From UMGS1052 sp045580005 (lineage in GTDB: Bacteria > Bacillota > Clostridia > Oscillospirales > CAG-382), in assembly GCA_045580005.1 (NCBI GenBank), contig JAZNMZ010000082.1, forward strand, positions 1-19,423: a stretch of 19,423 nt of DNA, given 5' to 3'. The notes under the pieces were generated by a model that was not told where the DNA came from, did no database searches, and worked only from the letters and a program-made list of their open reading frames with translations. Position 1 is the first letter of the stretch. Each line of letters starts with the position of its first letter. Positions 1 through 7,739 of this stretch are shown here, one piece after another. Both the position numbers and the translations under genes were made by a program.

Positions 1-29
1 CACAGAACGACATGGCTACGATCCGACTT
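1..29. other. Sequencing-adapter contamination at the contig edge (MGI/BGI DNBSEQ)
   Basis: Read on the minus strand, these 29 bases begin AAGTCGGATCGTAGCCATGT and end TCGTTCTGTG. As I remember it, this is the start of the standard MGI/BGI DNBSEQ library adapter. The junction is exact: minus-strand transketolase sequence runs to base 30 (codons for S-Y-L-Q), and where the family continues G-H-P the reading frame becomes K-S-D-R-S-H-V-V-L, which fits no transketolase. The stretch is therefore read-through adapter kept by the assembler, not biology. It was identified from memory of the adapter, not by a search. Confidence 0.93.
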
Positions 30-326
30 CTGGAGATAGCTGTCTGCCTTTCTGAATGTCTTGAGGTCTTCCTTTGGGAAAAATCCCTTTTCAGCAAGAA
101 CAGCGTAGTAGGCAGGACTTGTATGACCCTTTGACAGCACAAGTCTGTCGCGGTCGTACCACCTGGGATTTTTGGGATCTACATTCATTTCTTCAAAATA
201 TAGGTAAGTGAGAATATCTGCAATTCCGAGTGAGCCGCCGGGATGACCAGATTTTGCCGAATATACTGCGGTAACGGTGTTTTTTCTCACCTCGTTGGCA
301 ATTCTCTTAAGTCGGTTTTTGTCCAT
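30..326 (-). CDS. Transketolase, N-terminal subunit (3'-truncated by adapter/contig end)
   Basis: This is the first 99 residues of the thiamine-diphosphate-binding half of transketolase, which moves two-carbon ketol units in the non-oxidative pentose phosphate pathway in the cytoplasm. Visible motifs are SGHPGGSLG (residues 26-34) and LSKGHTSPAYYA (64-75), both family signatures with the conserved histidines H28 and H68. The rest resembles clostridial split transketolases, in which a separate gene encodes the C-terminal half. The start is ATG at 326, preceded by AAGGAGG with 7-nt spacing. The gene lies 42 bp after rluD on the same strand, so it may be co-transcribed with it. The frame stays open to base 1, but bases 1-29 are adapter, so the last genuine codon is Q99. 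Whether it is the split or full-length form cannot be seen here; the split form is my inference from sequence style. Confidence 0.88.
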
Positions 327-368
327 TCTTATTCCTCCTTGTCTGAGTGGCGTTGTGTATTTACTATG

Positions 369-1343
369 TCAGTTATTGAAAGTTCTTCTGATTGTACTGA
401 GCACTTTTTCAAAATATTCGGGAAGCTTTGAGGTAAACTCGAGATACTGTCCTGTTCTTGGATGTACAAATCCTATTGTCGCGGCGTGCAGGCACTGACC
501 ATTGAGTCCAAATCTGTTTTTGCCGCCGCTTGGAGCGTAGAGCGGGTCGCCGACAACCGCGTGACCCATATGTGAGGAGTGTACTCTTATCTGATGAGTT
601 CTGCCTGTTTCGAGTGTAAACTCAACATAGGTGAAAGACCCAAACCGCTCAAGAACTCTGTAGTGTGTTATGGCGTTTTTTGAATTCTGCTGAGTTACTG
701 CCATTTTCTTGCGGTCTTTGGGATTTCTTCCGATGGGAAGATCAATAGTTCCCTCGTCTTCCTTGAGATTGCCGTGAAGTACGGCACGGTATTTTCTCGT
801 AAAGGAGTGTTCCTTTATCTGTTCTGCCAGACCGACATGTGCCGCGTCGTTTTTTGCCACAATGAGGAGTCCGCTCGTGTCCTTGTCTATCCTGTGGACA
901 ATACCCGGGCGGATAACTCCGTTTATACCCGACAGAGAGTCCTTGCAGTGATAAAGCAGTGCGTTGACAAGCGTGCCGTCATAATTCCCCGGGGCGGGGT
1001 GCACTACCATACCCTGAGCCTTGTTTACAACGAGCAAGTCTTCGTCCTCGTATACGATGTCAAGAGGTATATCCTGTGCAGCTGCATTACATTCCTGCAC
1101 TTCGGGCAGTGTCAGCACAACAAGAGAGCCGACCTTTGGAGAAAAGCTCTTTGCCGTAATTACCTTGCCGTCAACCGATACAAACCCTTCGGCAATGTAC
1201 TTTGCCGCATTGCTTCTTGTGACAGAGGCGCTCTCTGCCACAAGAGAGTCAAGGCGCATACTGTCTGCCACTTCAAATTCTATAACACCGTTTTCTTCGG
1301 CTTCTGCCTCAAAAGCAGTGTTTTCACTGTTGTATTTCATCAT
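369..1343 (-). CDS. rluD: Ribosomal large-subunit pseudouridine synthase, RluD/RluA family
   Basis: The product is a 324-residue cytoplasmic enzyme that isomerises specific uridines of 23S rRNA to pseudouridine. An S4 RNA-binding domain lies at about residues 29-80 (from MRLDSLVAES). The catalytic domain follows, with the RluA-family motif HRIDKDTSGLL (150-160), where D153 is the expected catalytic aspartate. Further family segments are RKYRAVLHG (183-191) and ETGRTHQIRVH (245-255). Length is normal for the family. The start at 1343 overlaps the last 20 bp of lspA, and GGAAG lies just upstream inside lspA; the second ATG at 1340 is equally possible. The order lspA-rluD is the usual one in Bacillota. 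The exact target uridines (RluD versus another RluA-type enzyme such as YlyB) cannot be decided from sequence alone. Confidence 0.93.
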   Translation of the reverse strand: MMKYNSENTAFEAEAEENGVIEFEVADSMRLDSLVAESASVTRSNAAKYIAEGFVSVDGKVITAKSFSPKVGSLVVLTLPEVQECNAAAQDIPLDIVYEDEDLLVVNKAQGMVVHPAPGNYDGTLVNALLYHCKDSLSGINGVIRPGIVHRIDKDTSGLLIVAKNDAAHVGLAEQIKEHSFTRKYRAVLHGNLKEDEGTIDLPIGRNPKDRKKMAVTQQNSKNAITHYRVLERFGSFTYVEFTLETGRTHQIRVHSSHMGHAVVGDPLYAPSGGKNRFGLNGQCLHAATIGFVHPRTGQYLEFTSKLPEYFEKVLSTIRRTFNN

Positions 1344-1842
1344 TTATTTCTTCCGTCGTGCCTTTTTTACAAGAGCTTTTTCCCTCAACAAACAGGATAT
1401 AAATAATGAGGAGAGCCTCTCCTATGCAAACGGCAGAGTCGGCAACATTGAATATTGCAAAATCTATAAGCTCAAAGTTGATAAAGTCTATAACCCTGCC
1501 GTCAAAGAAAGAAGGTCCGTAAAAAATTCTGTCTATCATATTCCCGATACCGCCGCCGAGTATAAGACCGAGCGAGCAGGTGAGAAGAATAGGCTTTTTC
1601 TGCGCTCTTGTGGCAACAAGATATGCTACAATTCCGATGATTATAACCGATGTGAGCACAAGGAATACCCATCTTGCGTTGGCAAGAATGCCAAAGGCGG
1701 CACCTGCGTTGCGGTGATAGGTGAAGTGCAGAACTCCGGGAATAAGAGGCATATCGCCTATGTCCTTCAAAAAGAGCTCTGCCCATAGCTTTGTGCTCTG
1801 GTCGAGTATAACTACAAGAGCGGTGATAATTGCTGCAATCAT
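1324..1842 (-). CDS. lspA: Lipoprotein signal peptidase (signal peptidase II)
   Basis: This 172-residue membrane aspartyl protease cleaves the signal peptide of prolipoproteins after lipid modification of the cysteine. It has four hydrophobic segments, at roughly residues 1-14, 57-77, 85-101 and 130-151. Family motifs are DQSTK (14-18), the NAGAAFG stretch (45-51), GNMIDR (100-105) with catalytic D104, and FNVADSA (131-137) with catalytic D135. Both aspartates are in place, so the enzyme should be active. The ATG at 1842 follows the ileS stop codon with no intervening base, so translation is likely coupled. The 3' end overlaps the start of rluD. The tail after residue 155 is hydrophilic and lysine/glutamate-rich. 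Confidence 0.96.
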   Translation of the reverse strand: MIAAIITALVVILDQSTKLWAELFLKDIGDMPLIPGVLHFTYHRNAGAAFGILANARWVFLVLTSVIIIGIVAYLVATRAQKKPILLTCSLGLILGGGIGNMIDRIFYGPSFFDGRVIDFINFELIDFAIFNVADSAVCIGEALLIIYILFVEGKSSCKKGTTEEINDEIQQ

Positions 1843-4665
1843 TTATCTTTCGCCAAAGGTAATCTTGCTTATAATAGCAGAGCATCTCGGACAGAGGTGC
1901 TGACCCTCGCCGGCGTCGACAGAATCATCTGTATAGAACCAGCATCTGTCGCACTTTGTGCCTGTGCTTGCAGTAACCTTAACAGCAATGCCACTTTCTG
2001 TATCTGTAAACGCGTCAGCGGGAGCTTCGCCCTTGATAACCTGAGCATTTGATACGATAAATACTGTCTTGAGCTCGTCGGAGAACTCCTCAAACAAGGC
2101 AATCTCAGCGCTGCCGTCCTTGCCATAGACAGTAACATCTGCGTCAAGCGACTTTCCTACGAGCTTGCTGTTTCTTGCTTCTTCAAGAGCTTTCATAACA
2201 TCGTCTCTGAGAGCAAACAGGGCATTCCATTTTTCTGCAATTTCGGGAATGTCGTACTTCTTGTCGTAAGAGGGCATATCGTTGAGGAAAACGCTCTTGG
2301 CGTTCTCGCCGTCAAGGTGAGCAAGATATCCCCATGTTTCCTCAGCTGTGTACGAGAGGATAGGAGCGAGCAGTCTTGTGAGACTGTTTACTGCAATATA
2401 CATTGCGCTCTGCGCACTTCTTCTGCCAAATGAGTCTTTGTTTTCAACATAAACTCTGTCTTTTGTAATATCGACATAGAGCTTTGAAAGCTCGTTTGTG
2501 CAGAAATCGTGGATTTCGTGATATATGATGTGGTATTCAAAGTTGTCGTAAGCCTTTCTTACCTTGTCTGTGAGAGTGTTGAGCTCGCAGAGAATCCACT
2601 TGTCTATATCGTACATCTTGTCAAACGGAACAAGGTCCTTATTGGGATCAAAGTCCTCATCGGCAGAGCCAAGATTTGCAAGAAGAATACGGATGGTGTT
2701 GCGGATTTTTCTATAAGATTCGGAAAGCTGCTTGAAGATTGCGTCGGATGCACGAACATCAACTCGGTAGTCGCTCGATGCAACCCAGAGTCTGAGCATA
2801 TCGGCACCATAAACCTTGATGATTTCCTCGGGAGCAACAGAGTTGCCCAGAGATTTGTGCATTGCCTTGCCCTCGCCGTCAACAACCCAGCCGTGAGTGA
2901 GAACTGTCTTATAGGGAGCACCCTCGTTCTTTGCACCGACAGCTGTGAGCAGAGAAGACTGGAACCATCCTCTGTACTGGTCTGCGCCCTCAAGATACAT
3001 ATCTGCAGGCCATCTCATGCCCTCTTTCTCGAGAACGGCAAAATGAGTTGAGCCCGAGTCGAACCAGCAGTCGAGAGTATCTGTTTCTTTTGTAAAATGA
3101 GCTTTTTTGCACTTGGGGCATACATAGCCCTCAGGAAGAAGCTCGGAAGCTTCCATATCAAACCAGGCGTTTGAGCCTGCTTTTCCGAATATTTCGGAAA
3201 CAGAGGCAATAGTGGCGTCGTCGCAGATAACCTCTCCGCAGTCGTCACAGTAGAATACCGGGATGGGAAGACCCCAGTTACGCTGACGGGAGATACACCA
3301 GTCGGCTCTTTCCTTTATCATGGAAACCATTCTGTCGCCACCCCATGCAGGGAGCCACTGAACATTTTCGCACGCTTTAACGGCGTCATCTCTGAACGCT
3401 TCGACAGAGCAGAACCACTGAGGAGTAGCTCTGAAGATAATAGGCTTTTTACATCTCCAGCAGTGAGGATACTGGTGAACGATATCCTCGGATGCAAAGA
3501 GAGCCCCGCTGTTTTTCATATCCTCAAGGATAACAGCGTTGGATTCATCATAACGAAGACCTGCAAACTTACCAGCAGCTTCTGTCTGGAAGCCTCTGTC
3601 GTCAACAGGAACAATGATGTCCATCTTGTATCTGACGCCTGTAAAATAGTCGTCCATACCAAAGCCGGGAGCTGTATGAACGCAGCCTGTACCGCTTTCC
3701 ATTGTGACATAGTCGGCATTTACAATAATGCTGTTTCTGTCAAGGAAAGGATGCTTTGCTGTCATATATTCAAAATATTCACCGGGATGCTCGGCAATTA
3801 TTTCGTAGTTTTCAATCTTTCCTGCTTCCATCGTCTTTTCAAGGAGCGCCTTTGCGACAATGTAGCTTTCTTCTCCCGCCTTTGCAATAACATAGGTATC
3901 CTTGGGATGGAGTGCTATTGCCATGTTGCCTGGTAAAGTCCAGATTGTTGTTGTCCAGATTACAAAGTATGTCTTTTCCTTGCATACGCCGTCGAGCTTG
4001 CCCTTGTCGTCGTTAAGTGCAAACTTTACATATACCGATGTACAAGGATCCTCTGCATATTCAATCTCTGCCTCAGCAAGAGCTGTCTCGTCGTTGGGAC
4101 ACCAGTAAACAGGCTTGAGACCCTTATATATATATCCCTTTTTGTACATATCGCCAAAAACTTTTACCTCGCGCTGCTCAAATTCGGGAGACATTGCAAG
4201 ATAGGGATGTTCCCAGTCGCCGAGAACACCGAGGCGTTTGAAAGAGGTCATCTGAATGTCAACAAAGTTCTCCGCGAACTTCTGACATTCGTTCCTGAAC
4301 TGAGAAACTGACATCTTCTTGCGGTCAATCTTGTTTTTCTTTATGATAGCGCTCTCGATAGGCATACCGTGATTGTCCCAGCCGGGTACATAAGGTGTAC
4401 GGTATCCGCTCATAGCCTTTGACTTGTTGATAAAATCCTTGAGAATTTTATTAAGCGCCGTTCCCATATGGATATTTCCGTTGGAAAAAGGAGGGCCGTC
4501 GTGAAGTATATAGTCGGGCTTGCCTTCGTTGTGCTTTAAAAGCTCGTTGTATAAGTTTTCCGACTCCCATTTTTCGAGTGTCTTGGGCTCGTTCTGGGGG
4601 AGATTTGCTCTCATGGGGAAGTCTGTCTTGGGCAGATTAAGAGTCTTGCCGTAATCCTGTGCCAT
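1843..4665 (-). CDS. ileS: Isoleucyl-tRNA synthetase
   Basis: The product is a 940-residue class I aminoacyl-tRNA synthetase that charges tRNA-Ile in the cytoplasm. The HIGH-type signature is PPFSNGNIHMG (58-68). The CP1 editing domain includes IWTTTIWTLPGN (236-247) and TGCVHTAPGFGMDDY (326-340). CISRQRNWGLPIPV (457-470) and LDCWFDSGSTHF (531-542) are typical IleS segments. The KMSKS loop reads KAMHKS (600-605). A C-terminal zinc finger uses C905, C908, C925 and C928. The length is normal for the bacterial type. The start is ATG at 4665, preceded by AAAGGAG with 8-nt spacing. The gene lies downstream of divIVA, as in many Bacillota, but a terminator separates the two. The short 5' region shows no T-box element. 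lspA follows immediately. Confidence 0.98.
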   Translation of the reverse strand: MAQDYGKTLNLPKTDFPMRANLPQNEPKTLEKWESENLYNELLKHNEGKPDYILHDGPPFSNGNIHMGTALNKILKDFINKSKAMSGYRTPYVPGWDNHGMPIESAIIKKNKIDRKKMSVSQFRNECQKFAENFVDIQMTSFKRLGVLGDWEHPYLAMSPEFEQREVKVFGDMYKKGYIYKGLKPVYWCPNDETALAEAEIEYAEDPCTSVYVKFALNDDKGKLDGVCKEKTYFVIWTTTIWTLPGNMAIALHPKDTYVIAKAGEESYIVAKALLEKTMEAGKIENYEIIAEHPGEYFEYMTAKHPFLDRNSIIVNADYVTMESGTGCVHTAPGFGMDDYFTGVRYKMDIIVPVDDRGFQTEAAGKFAGLRYDESNAVILEDMKNSGALFASEDIVHQYPHCWRCKKPIIFRATPQWFCSVEAFRDDAVKACENVQWLPAWGGDRMVSMIKERADWCISRQRNWGLPIPVFYCDDCGEVICDDATIASVSEIFGKAGSNAWFDMEASELLPEGYVCPKCKKAHFTKETDTLDCWFDSGSTHFAVLEKEGMRWPADMYLEGADQYRGWFQSSLLTAVGAKNEGAPYKTVLTHGWVVDGEGKAMHKSLGNSVAPEEIIKVYGADMLRLWVASSDYRVDVRASDAIFKQLSESYRKIRNTIRILLANLGSADEDFDPNKDLVPFDKMYDIDKWILCELNTLTDKVRKAYDNFEYHIIYHEIHDFCTNELSKLYVDITKDRVYVENKDSFGRRSAQSAMYIAVNSLTRLLAPILSYTAEETWGYLAHLDGENAKSVFLNDMPSYDKKYDIPEIAEKWNALFALRDDVMKALEEARNSKLVGKSLDADVTVYGKDGSAEIALFEEFSDELKTVFIVSNAQVIKGEAPADAFTDTESGIAVKVTASTGTKCDRCWFYTDDSVDAGEGQHLCPRCSAIISKITFGER

Positions 4666-4698
4666 TGTTTTTGCTCCTTTAAGAAAAATTGTTTTATA

Positions 4699-4742
4699 TT
4701 TTTATGTCGTTACAAAAACGCATTTTTATCCCGACATAAAAA
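4699..4742 (-). repeat. 11-bp perfect inverted repeat in the ileS leader
   Basis: The arms TTTTTATGTCG (4699-4709) and CGACATAAAAA (4732-4742) are perfectly complementary around a 22-base loop. In the minus-strand transcript the 5' arm begins with the very U-run that follows the upstream divIVA terminator hairpin, and the structure ends about 34 bases before the ileS start codon. It could be an RNA hairpin in the ileS leader or a DNA operator; nothing in the sequence decides. No T-box consensus is present. Confidence 0.5.
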
Positions 4743-4784
4743 TCGGCAACCGTAAAAATCGTTAAATTTTCGGCGGTTGCCGAT
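4742..4784 (-). terminator. Intrinsic terminator after divIVA
   Basis: On the minus strand an 11-bp stem, ATCGGCAACCG with CGGTTGCCGAT (4774-4784 and 4742-4752), closes a 21-base loop and is followed by a run of T (TTTTTATG). It lies 17 bases after the divIVA stop codon. It should end or reduce transcription before ileS; the run of only five T suggests possible partial read-through. Confidence 0.75.
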
Positions 4785-4801
4785 ATTCTGTTATGTAAGT
4801 T

Positions 4802-5344
4802 TTACTCCTGCTCGGAAGAGCTCTCTTTAAGACCGAGCTTGCCTGCGGCCTCGTTTACTGCAGACTGTGTAACTTCGTCAACGCTCTTCACGGTAACCTG
4901 GTCAACACTGTCGAGAGGAATGAGCTCGTTGAGCTGTTGTACATGCTTCTTGTAACCGTCCATAATGCCTGTCTTGAACTCAATCGCGCTTTTTTGTGCC
5001 TGCAGAAGATTGTTCTGGGTAAGTTCGATAATCTCTCTGTACTGAGAAACGATTTCGTCAAAGCTGTCCTTTACAGCAACGGTTATTGCGTTTGCCTTTT
5101 CGTTTGCGTCTTTTACAATCTCATCGGCAGCCTGTCTTGCTGCGGCGATAGTTTCGGCAGCAGTGCCCTCGCCTGTCTTTGCGTCCTCGAGCTTGTACTT
5201 GAGGTTCTGAACTTTCTTTTCGAGCTCTTCTTTTTCTTTTTCAAGAATGCTGAACTGCTCCATCACATACTCTATATAGCTGTCAACTTCTGTGGTTGTA
5301 TAGCCTTTAAAGCCTTTTGTAAATTCGGGTATTTTAAGCTCCAT
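4802..5344 (-). CDS. divIVA: DivIVA-domain cell-division/cell-pole protein
   Basis: The product is a 180-residue coiled-coil scaffold of the DivIVA/GpsB family, which in Gram-positive bacteria binds curved membrane at septa and poles and positions division and sporulation partners. The N-terminal segment FKGYTTTEVDSYIEYV (10-25) is the family's membrane-binding/dimerisation signature. A heptad-rich coiled coil follows at about residues 27-60 (rich in E, K and L), with further helical stretches to about 150 and an acidic, serine-rich tail. I chose ATG at 5344, 6 nt after AGAGGTG; an in-frame GTG at 5353 is itself part of that ribosome binding site. The gene starts 20 bp downstream of ylmH in the division cluster. 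Its partners in this organism cannot be told from sequence. Confidence 0.92.
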   Translation of the reverse strand: MELKIPEFTKGFKGYTTTEVDSYIEYVMEQFSILEKEKEELEKKVQNLKYKLEDAKTGEGTAAETIAAARQAADEIVKDANEKANAITVAVKDSFDEIVSQYREIIELTQNNLLQAQKSAIEFKTGIMDGYKKHVQQLNELIPLDSVDQVTVKSVDEVTQSAVNEAAGKLGLKESSSEQE

Positions 5345-5364
5345 TGTAAACACCTCTTTAATTG

Positions 5365-6147
5365 TTAAATATATTTTCTGAACGCTACCCTGAGCCTGTC
5401 CCGACGATTTTTTTCGCCGATCTCATACAGGATAAAGCGCCCGTGATGCCGTATTGAAATATTGTCTCCTTCAGAGCATATTTTTGCCCTGTCGGTACAT
5501 TCTTTGTGGCAAAGAATGACAAACCCCTGCTGTATGAGCGCATCTGCCTTGTCGCGCGAGATGTCACAGCACGCCGCAACTACTGCGTCAAGCCGCAGAG
5601 AGGGGAGCGTATCATAAAACTCCTTGTACTTTCTCGGCGCAAAGATAGCCTCGCCCTTTGATACGGTACGGCAGACAATCTTGTCATTTGCCGCCGCGAC
5701 AAAATTTTCGACCAGAAAGTGAGCCGTTTTGTCTGCGCATGGAATCAACGCCGAAAATCCGTCGTCGCTCACAGCGATATCGCCGAATGTCTCGCGCTTT
5801 ATCCCGAGCGCCATAAGCGAGCCGTAAAAATCCTTGTGCGAGAGCACACGGAAACCTGAGCCTTTTGCGAGCACTGTCTTTATCGGGAAATCCTCCTCGG
5901 GATTATAATCCTCGTCATAAAAAAGAAAATCAGGGAAGAAGCCTGCGCACTTGCGTTCGGCATCCTCATATCCCCCGAAAAAGACAAGCCTTGCCCCACA
6001 GCTCTTGTGGGGCAAAGACGAAACTGTCGCTTGTTGCTGCTCGTTTAAAAACGGTAAAAAGCAGGGCATTCCTTTTTCGGCTGCTGCCGACATAAGCTCC
6101 TTGGCTCTTGAAAAAAGCAGTTTTTCTTCGGTATTTGAAGTTTTCAT
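5365..6147 (-). CDS. ylmH: YlmH-family S4-domain RNA-binding protein
   Basis: The product has 260 residues, a normal YlmH length. It has an N-terminal alpha/beta region, a middle domain containing VLSHKDFYGSLMALGIKRE (about 100-118, a YlmH hallmark) and a C-terminal S4 RNA-binding domain (about 184-240, from LRLDAVVAACCDISRDKA). The position between yggT and divIVA is conserved across Bacillota. In Bacillus subtilis, YlmH has been linked to ribosome-associated quality control on stalled 50S subunits; extending that role here is inference. The start is ATG at 6147, 17 bp after the yggT stop codon. The ribosome binding site is weak (AAGGG, about 14 nt upstream), suggesting coupling to yggT translation. 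Confidence 0.9.
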   Translation of the reverse strand: MKTSNTEEKLLFSRAKELMSAAAEKGMPCFLPFLNEQQQATVSSLPHKSCGARLVFFGGYEDAERKCAGFFPDFLFYDEDYNPEEDFPIKTVLAKGSGFRVLSHKDFYGSLMALGIKRETFGDIAVSDDGFSALIPCADKTAHFLVENFVAAANDKIVCRTVSKGEAIFAPRKYKEFYDTLPSLRLDAVVAACCDISRDKADALIQQGFVILCHKECTDRAKICSEGDNISIRHHGRFILYEIGEKNRRDRLRVAFRKYI

Positions 6148-6164
6148 ATGCTGGTACCGTGCCC

Positions 6165-6422
6165 TTATATAATTATTGAGCTCAGCACAGCCATCAGCAG
6201 ATATGTGACAAGAAACGGCATATCAATAGGCAAAGCCGTGTTGATGCCGAGTCTATCAAACAATATGCGCACCGGAGCAATCAAAGGCTCGGTAACAGTG
6301 CAGAAAAAATCATAAATGCCGGCAGATATCGGAATCCAGGAAAGTATCGCTCTGACAAAAAACAGAAGCTGAAACAGTCCCAGCAAAGAGCCGATAATAT
6401 ATCTTACATACAGTAGTCCCAC
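6165..6422 (-). CDS. yggT: YggT-family small membrane protein
   Basis: This 85-residue protein has two hydrophobic segments (about 5-28 and 66-84) around a loop carrying the family sequence FVRAILSWIP (22-31) and VTEPLIAPVRILF (43-55). YggT (B. subtilis YlmG) is an inner-membrane protein of poorly known role, linked to division or envelope functions by its position next to sepF. The start is GTG at 6422, supported by GGAGG 9 nt upstream; no in-frame ATG gives a full-length protein. It follows sepF by 32 bp in the same transcript. Confidence 0.9.
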   Translation of the reverse strand: MGLLYVRYIIGSLLGLFQLLFFVRAILSWIPISAGIYDFFCTVTEPLIAPVRILFDRLGINTALPIDMPFLVTYLLMAVLSSIII

Positions 6423-6454
6423 TTAAGGCATCCTCCACAAACTATGAGGCGGGA

Positions 6455-6922
6455 TTAATATACTTCGCCCGAGTCAGCAGAAACTGCGCTGATTTCCTCA
6501 GAGTCGGAAACCTTTACATTGTTGGGAGTTACAACATATGTGTTGTTCGCAATTCGGCGCAGGTCGCCCTTGATTGCATAAGCCACACCTGTCATAAAGT
6601 CGATAAGTCTTCTCGTTGTTTCCTTGTTTGTTTCTTCAAGGTTGAGAAGAACTGTGTTGCCGCTGAGGAGAAGATCTGCAATGTCAGCTACCATTTCGAA
6701 TCTGTCGGGTTTTACAACTTTCATTTCGATGGCAGAGCCCATAACATTTGTGCCGCTGCCCGACATTCTCACGGGAGAAGTAGCTGTGGGCTGTGCGTTG
6801 TCGTTGAATCTGGGGTCTCTCGGGATATAGGGAGTTGAGCTATCATCCTGGATATCCGGAAGCTCGAGCTCACCATCATCAGCCGGCGCAATTTTTTTAA
6901 TGAAATCGTCAAAAAGTCCCAT
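6455..6922 (-). CDS. sepF: SepF, FtsZ-associated cell-division protein
   Basis: The product has 155 residues. It starts with the amphipathic membrane-targeting segment MGLFDDFIKKIA, followed by an acidic, proline-rich linker (about 13-58) and a globular domain (about 63-140). That domain contains VVKPDRFEMVADIADLLL and GNTVLLNLEETNKETTRRLI, both typical SepF. SepF forms rings that bundle FtsZ filaments and tether them to the membrane at the septum. The start is ATG at 6922, after TTGGAGG with good spacing. It lies 35 bp after ylmE. ftsZ itself is not in the window. Confidence 0.96.
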   Translation of the reverse strand: MGLFDDFIKKIAPADDGELELPDIQDDSSTPYIPRDPRFNDNAQPTATSPVRMSGSGTNVMGSAIEMKVVKPDRFEMVADIADLLLSGNTVLLNLEETNKETTRRLIDFMTGVAYAIKGDLRRIANNTYVVTPNNVKVSDSEEISAVSADSGEVY

Positions 6923-6957
6923 TGTTTTTTATCCTCCAATTTTATAATTTACTTTGA

Positions 6958-7731
6958 TTAAAAAAGATTTCTTTCACCGAAAACGGCTCTTCCCGGTCTT
7001 ATCATATTTGAGCCCTCTTCGATTGCGGTTATGTAATCTCCCGACATTCCGAGAGATAACAATTCCATATTAATATTATCCATTTTTTTTGTCGATATGT
7101 CAAGGAATAATTTCATTATTTTATTAAAATATTGTCTTAAATCAGTATCTATTTGCAATTTTTTAACAATATCTTCACACTCGTCTGCCGACTCGGTCGA
7201 AATATCGCGTTTTGTGTGTTTTGGCGGGATTGCCATAAGACCCATAACTCTGACATTCGGAAGCTTTGAAATCTCCTCAAGAAGTTCAAAAATACCGTCG
7301 GGCGTGACACCCGTCTTTGATTCCTCTCCATCAAGATTTACCTCAATGAGGATGTCCGAGATCTTGCCGATTTTTGCCGACTGCCTGTCAATCTCACGGG
7401 CAAGCTTCAGGCTGTTTACAGAGTGTATAAGGTCGACCTTGTCGATGATGTATTTTACCTTGTTCTGCTGAAGTGTGCCGATGAAGTGGATCGACATTTT
7501 GTCCTTGTCTAGCTTGTCGTATTTTGCGAGAAGCTCCTGCACACGGTTTTCGCCGATTATATTAATTCCGCAGCTGCAGGCATAGTTTATTTTTTCAGCA
7601 GACTGTGTCTTTGTGGCAAGAACAATGCTTATATCCTCGGCGTGCCGACCGCTCTTTTCGGCGGCAGTCTTTACTTCGGCAAGGACTTTATCTATATTTT
7701 CTTTTATAGTCTTTTTTTCAAGCTCAAGCAT
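6958..7731 (-). CDS. ylmE: YggS/YlmE-family pyridoxal-phosphate homeostasis protein
   Basis: The product is a 257-residue alanine-racemase-fold PLP-binding protein (COG0325). It has no known catalytic turnover; the family buffers cytoplasmic pyridoxal phosphate. Motifs are SIVLATKTQ (the lysine binds PLP), IIGENRVQEL, IHFIGTLQQNKVKYI, VMGLMAIPP, LSLGMSGDY and GSNMIRPGRAVFG, in family order. I chose ATG at 7731, with GAGG 6 nt upstream. A TTG at 7743 in the same frame would overlap the previous gene's stop codon and has no ribosome binding site of its own. The gap from the HlyD-like gene is only 8 bp, so the two should be co-transcribed. ylmE next to sepF is the normal arrangement in Bacillota. 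Confidence 0.94.
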   Translation of the reverse strand: MLELEKKTIKENIDKVLAEVKTAAEKSGRHAEDISIVLATKTQSAEKINYACSCGINIIGENRVQELLAKYDKLDKDKMSIHFIGTLQQNKVKYIIDKVDLIHSVNSLKLAREIDRQSAKIGKISDILIEVNLDGEESKTGVTPDGIFELLEEISKLPNVRVMGLMAIPPKHTKRDISTESADECEDIVKKLQIDTDLRQYFNKIMKLFLDISTKKMDNINMELLSLGMSGDYITAIEEGSNMIRPGRAVFGERNLF

Positions 7732-7739
7732 ATTATACC

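Noticed and set aside
1..30. Frameshift or novel C-terminus in the transketolase gene
   Set aside because: The divergence coincides exactly with a known library adapter sequence, so it is an assembly artefact and not a mutation.
4666..4801. T-box riboswitch upstream of ileS
   Set aside because: The gap is 136 bases, half of it a divIVA terminator, and no AGGGTGG-type T-box core or specifier stem was found.
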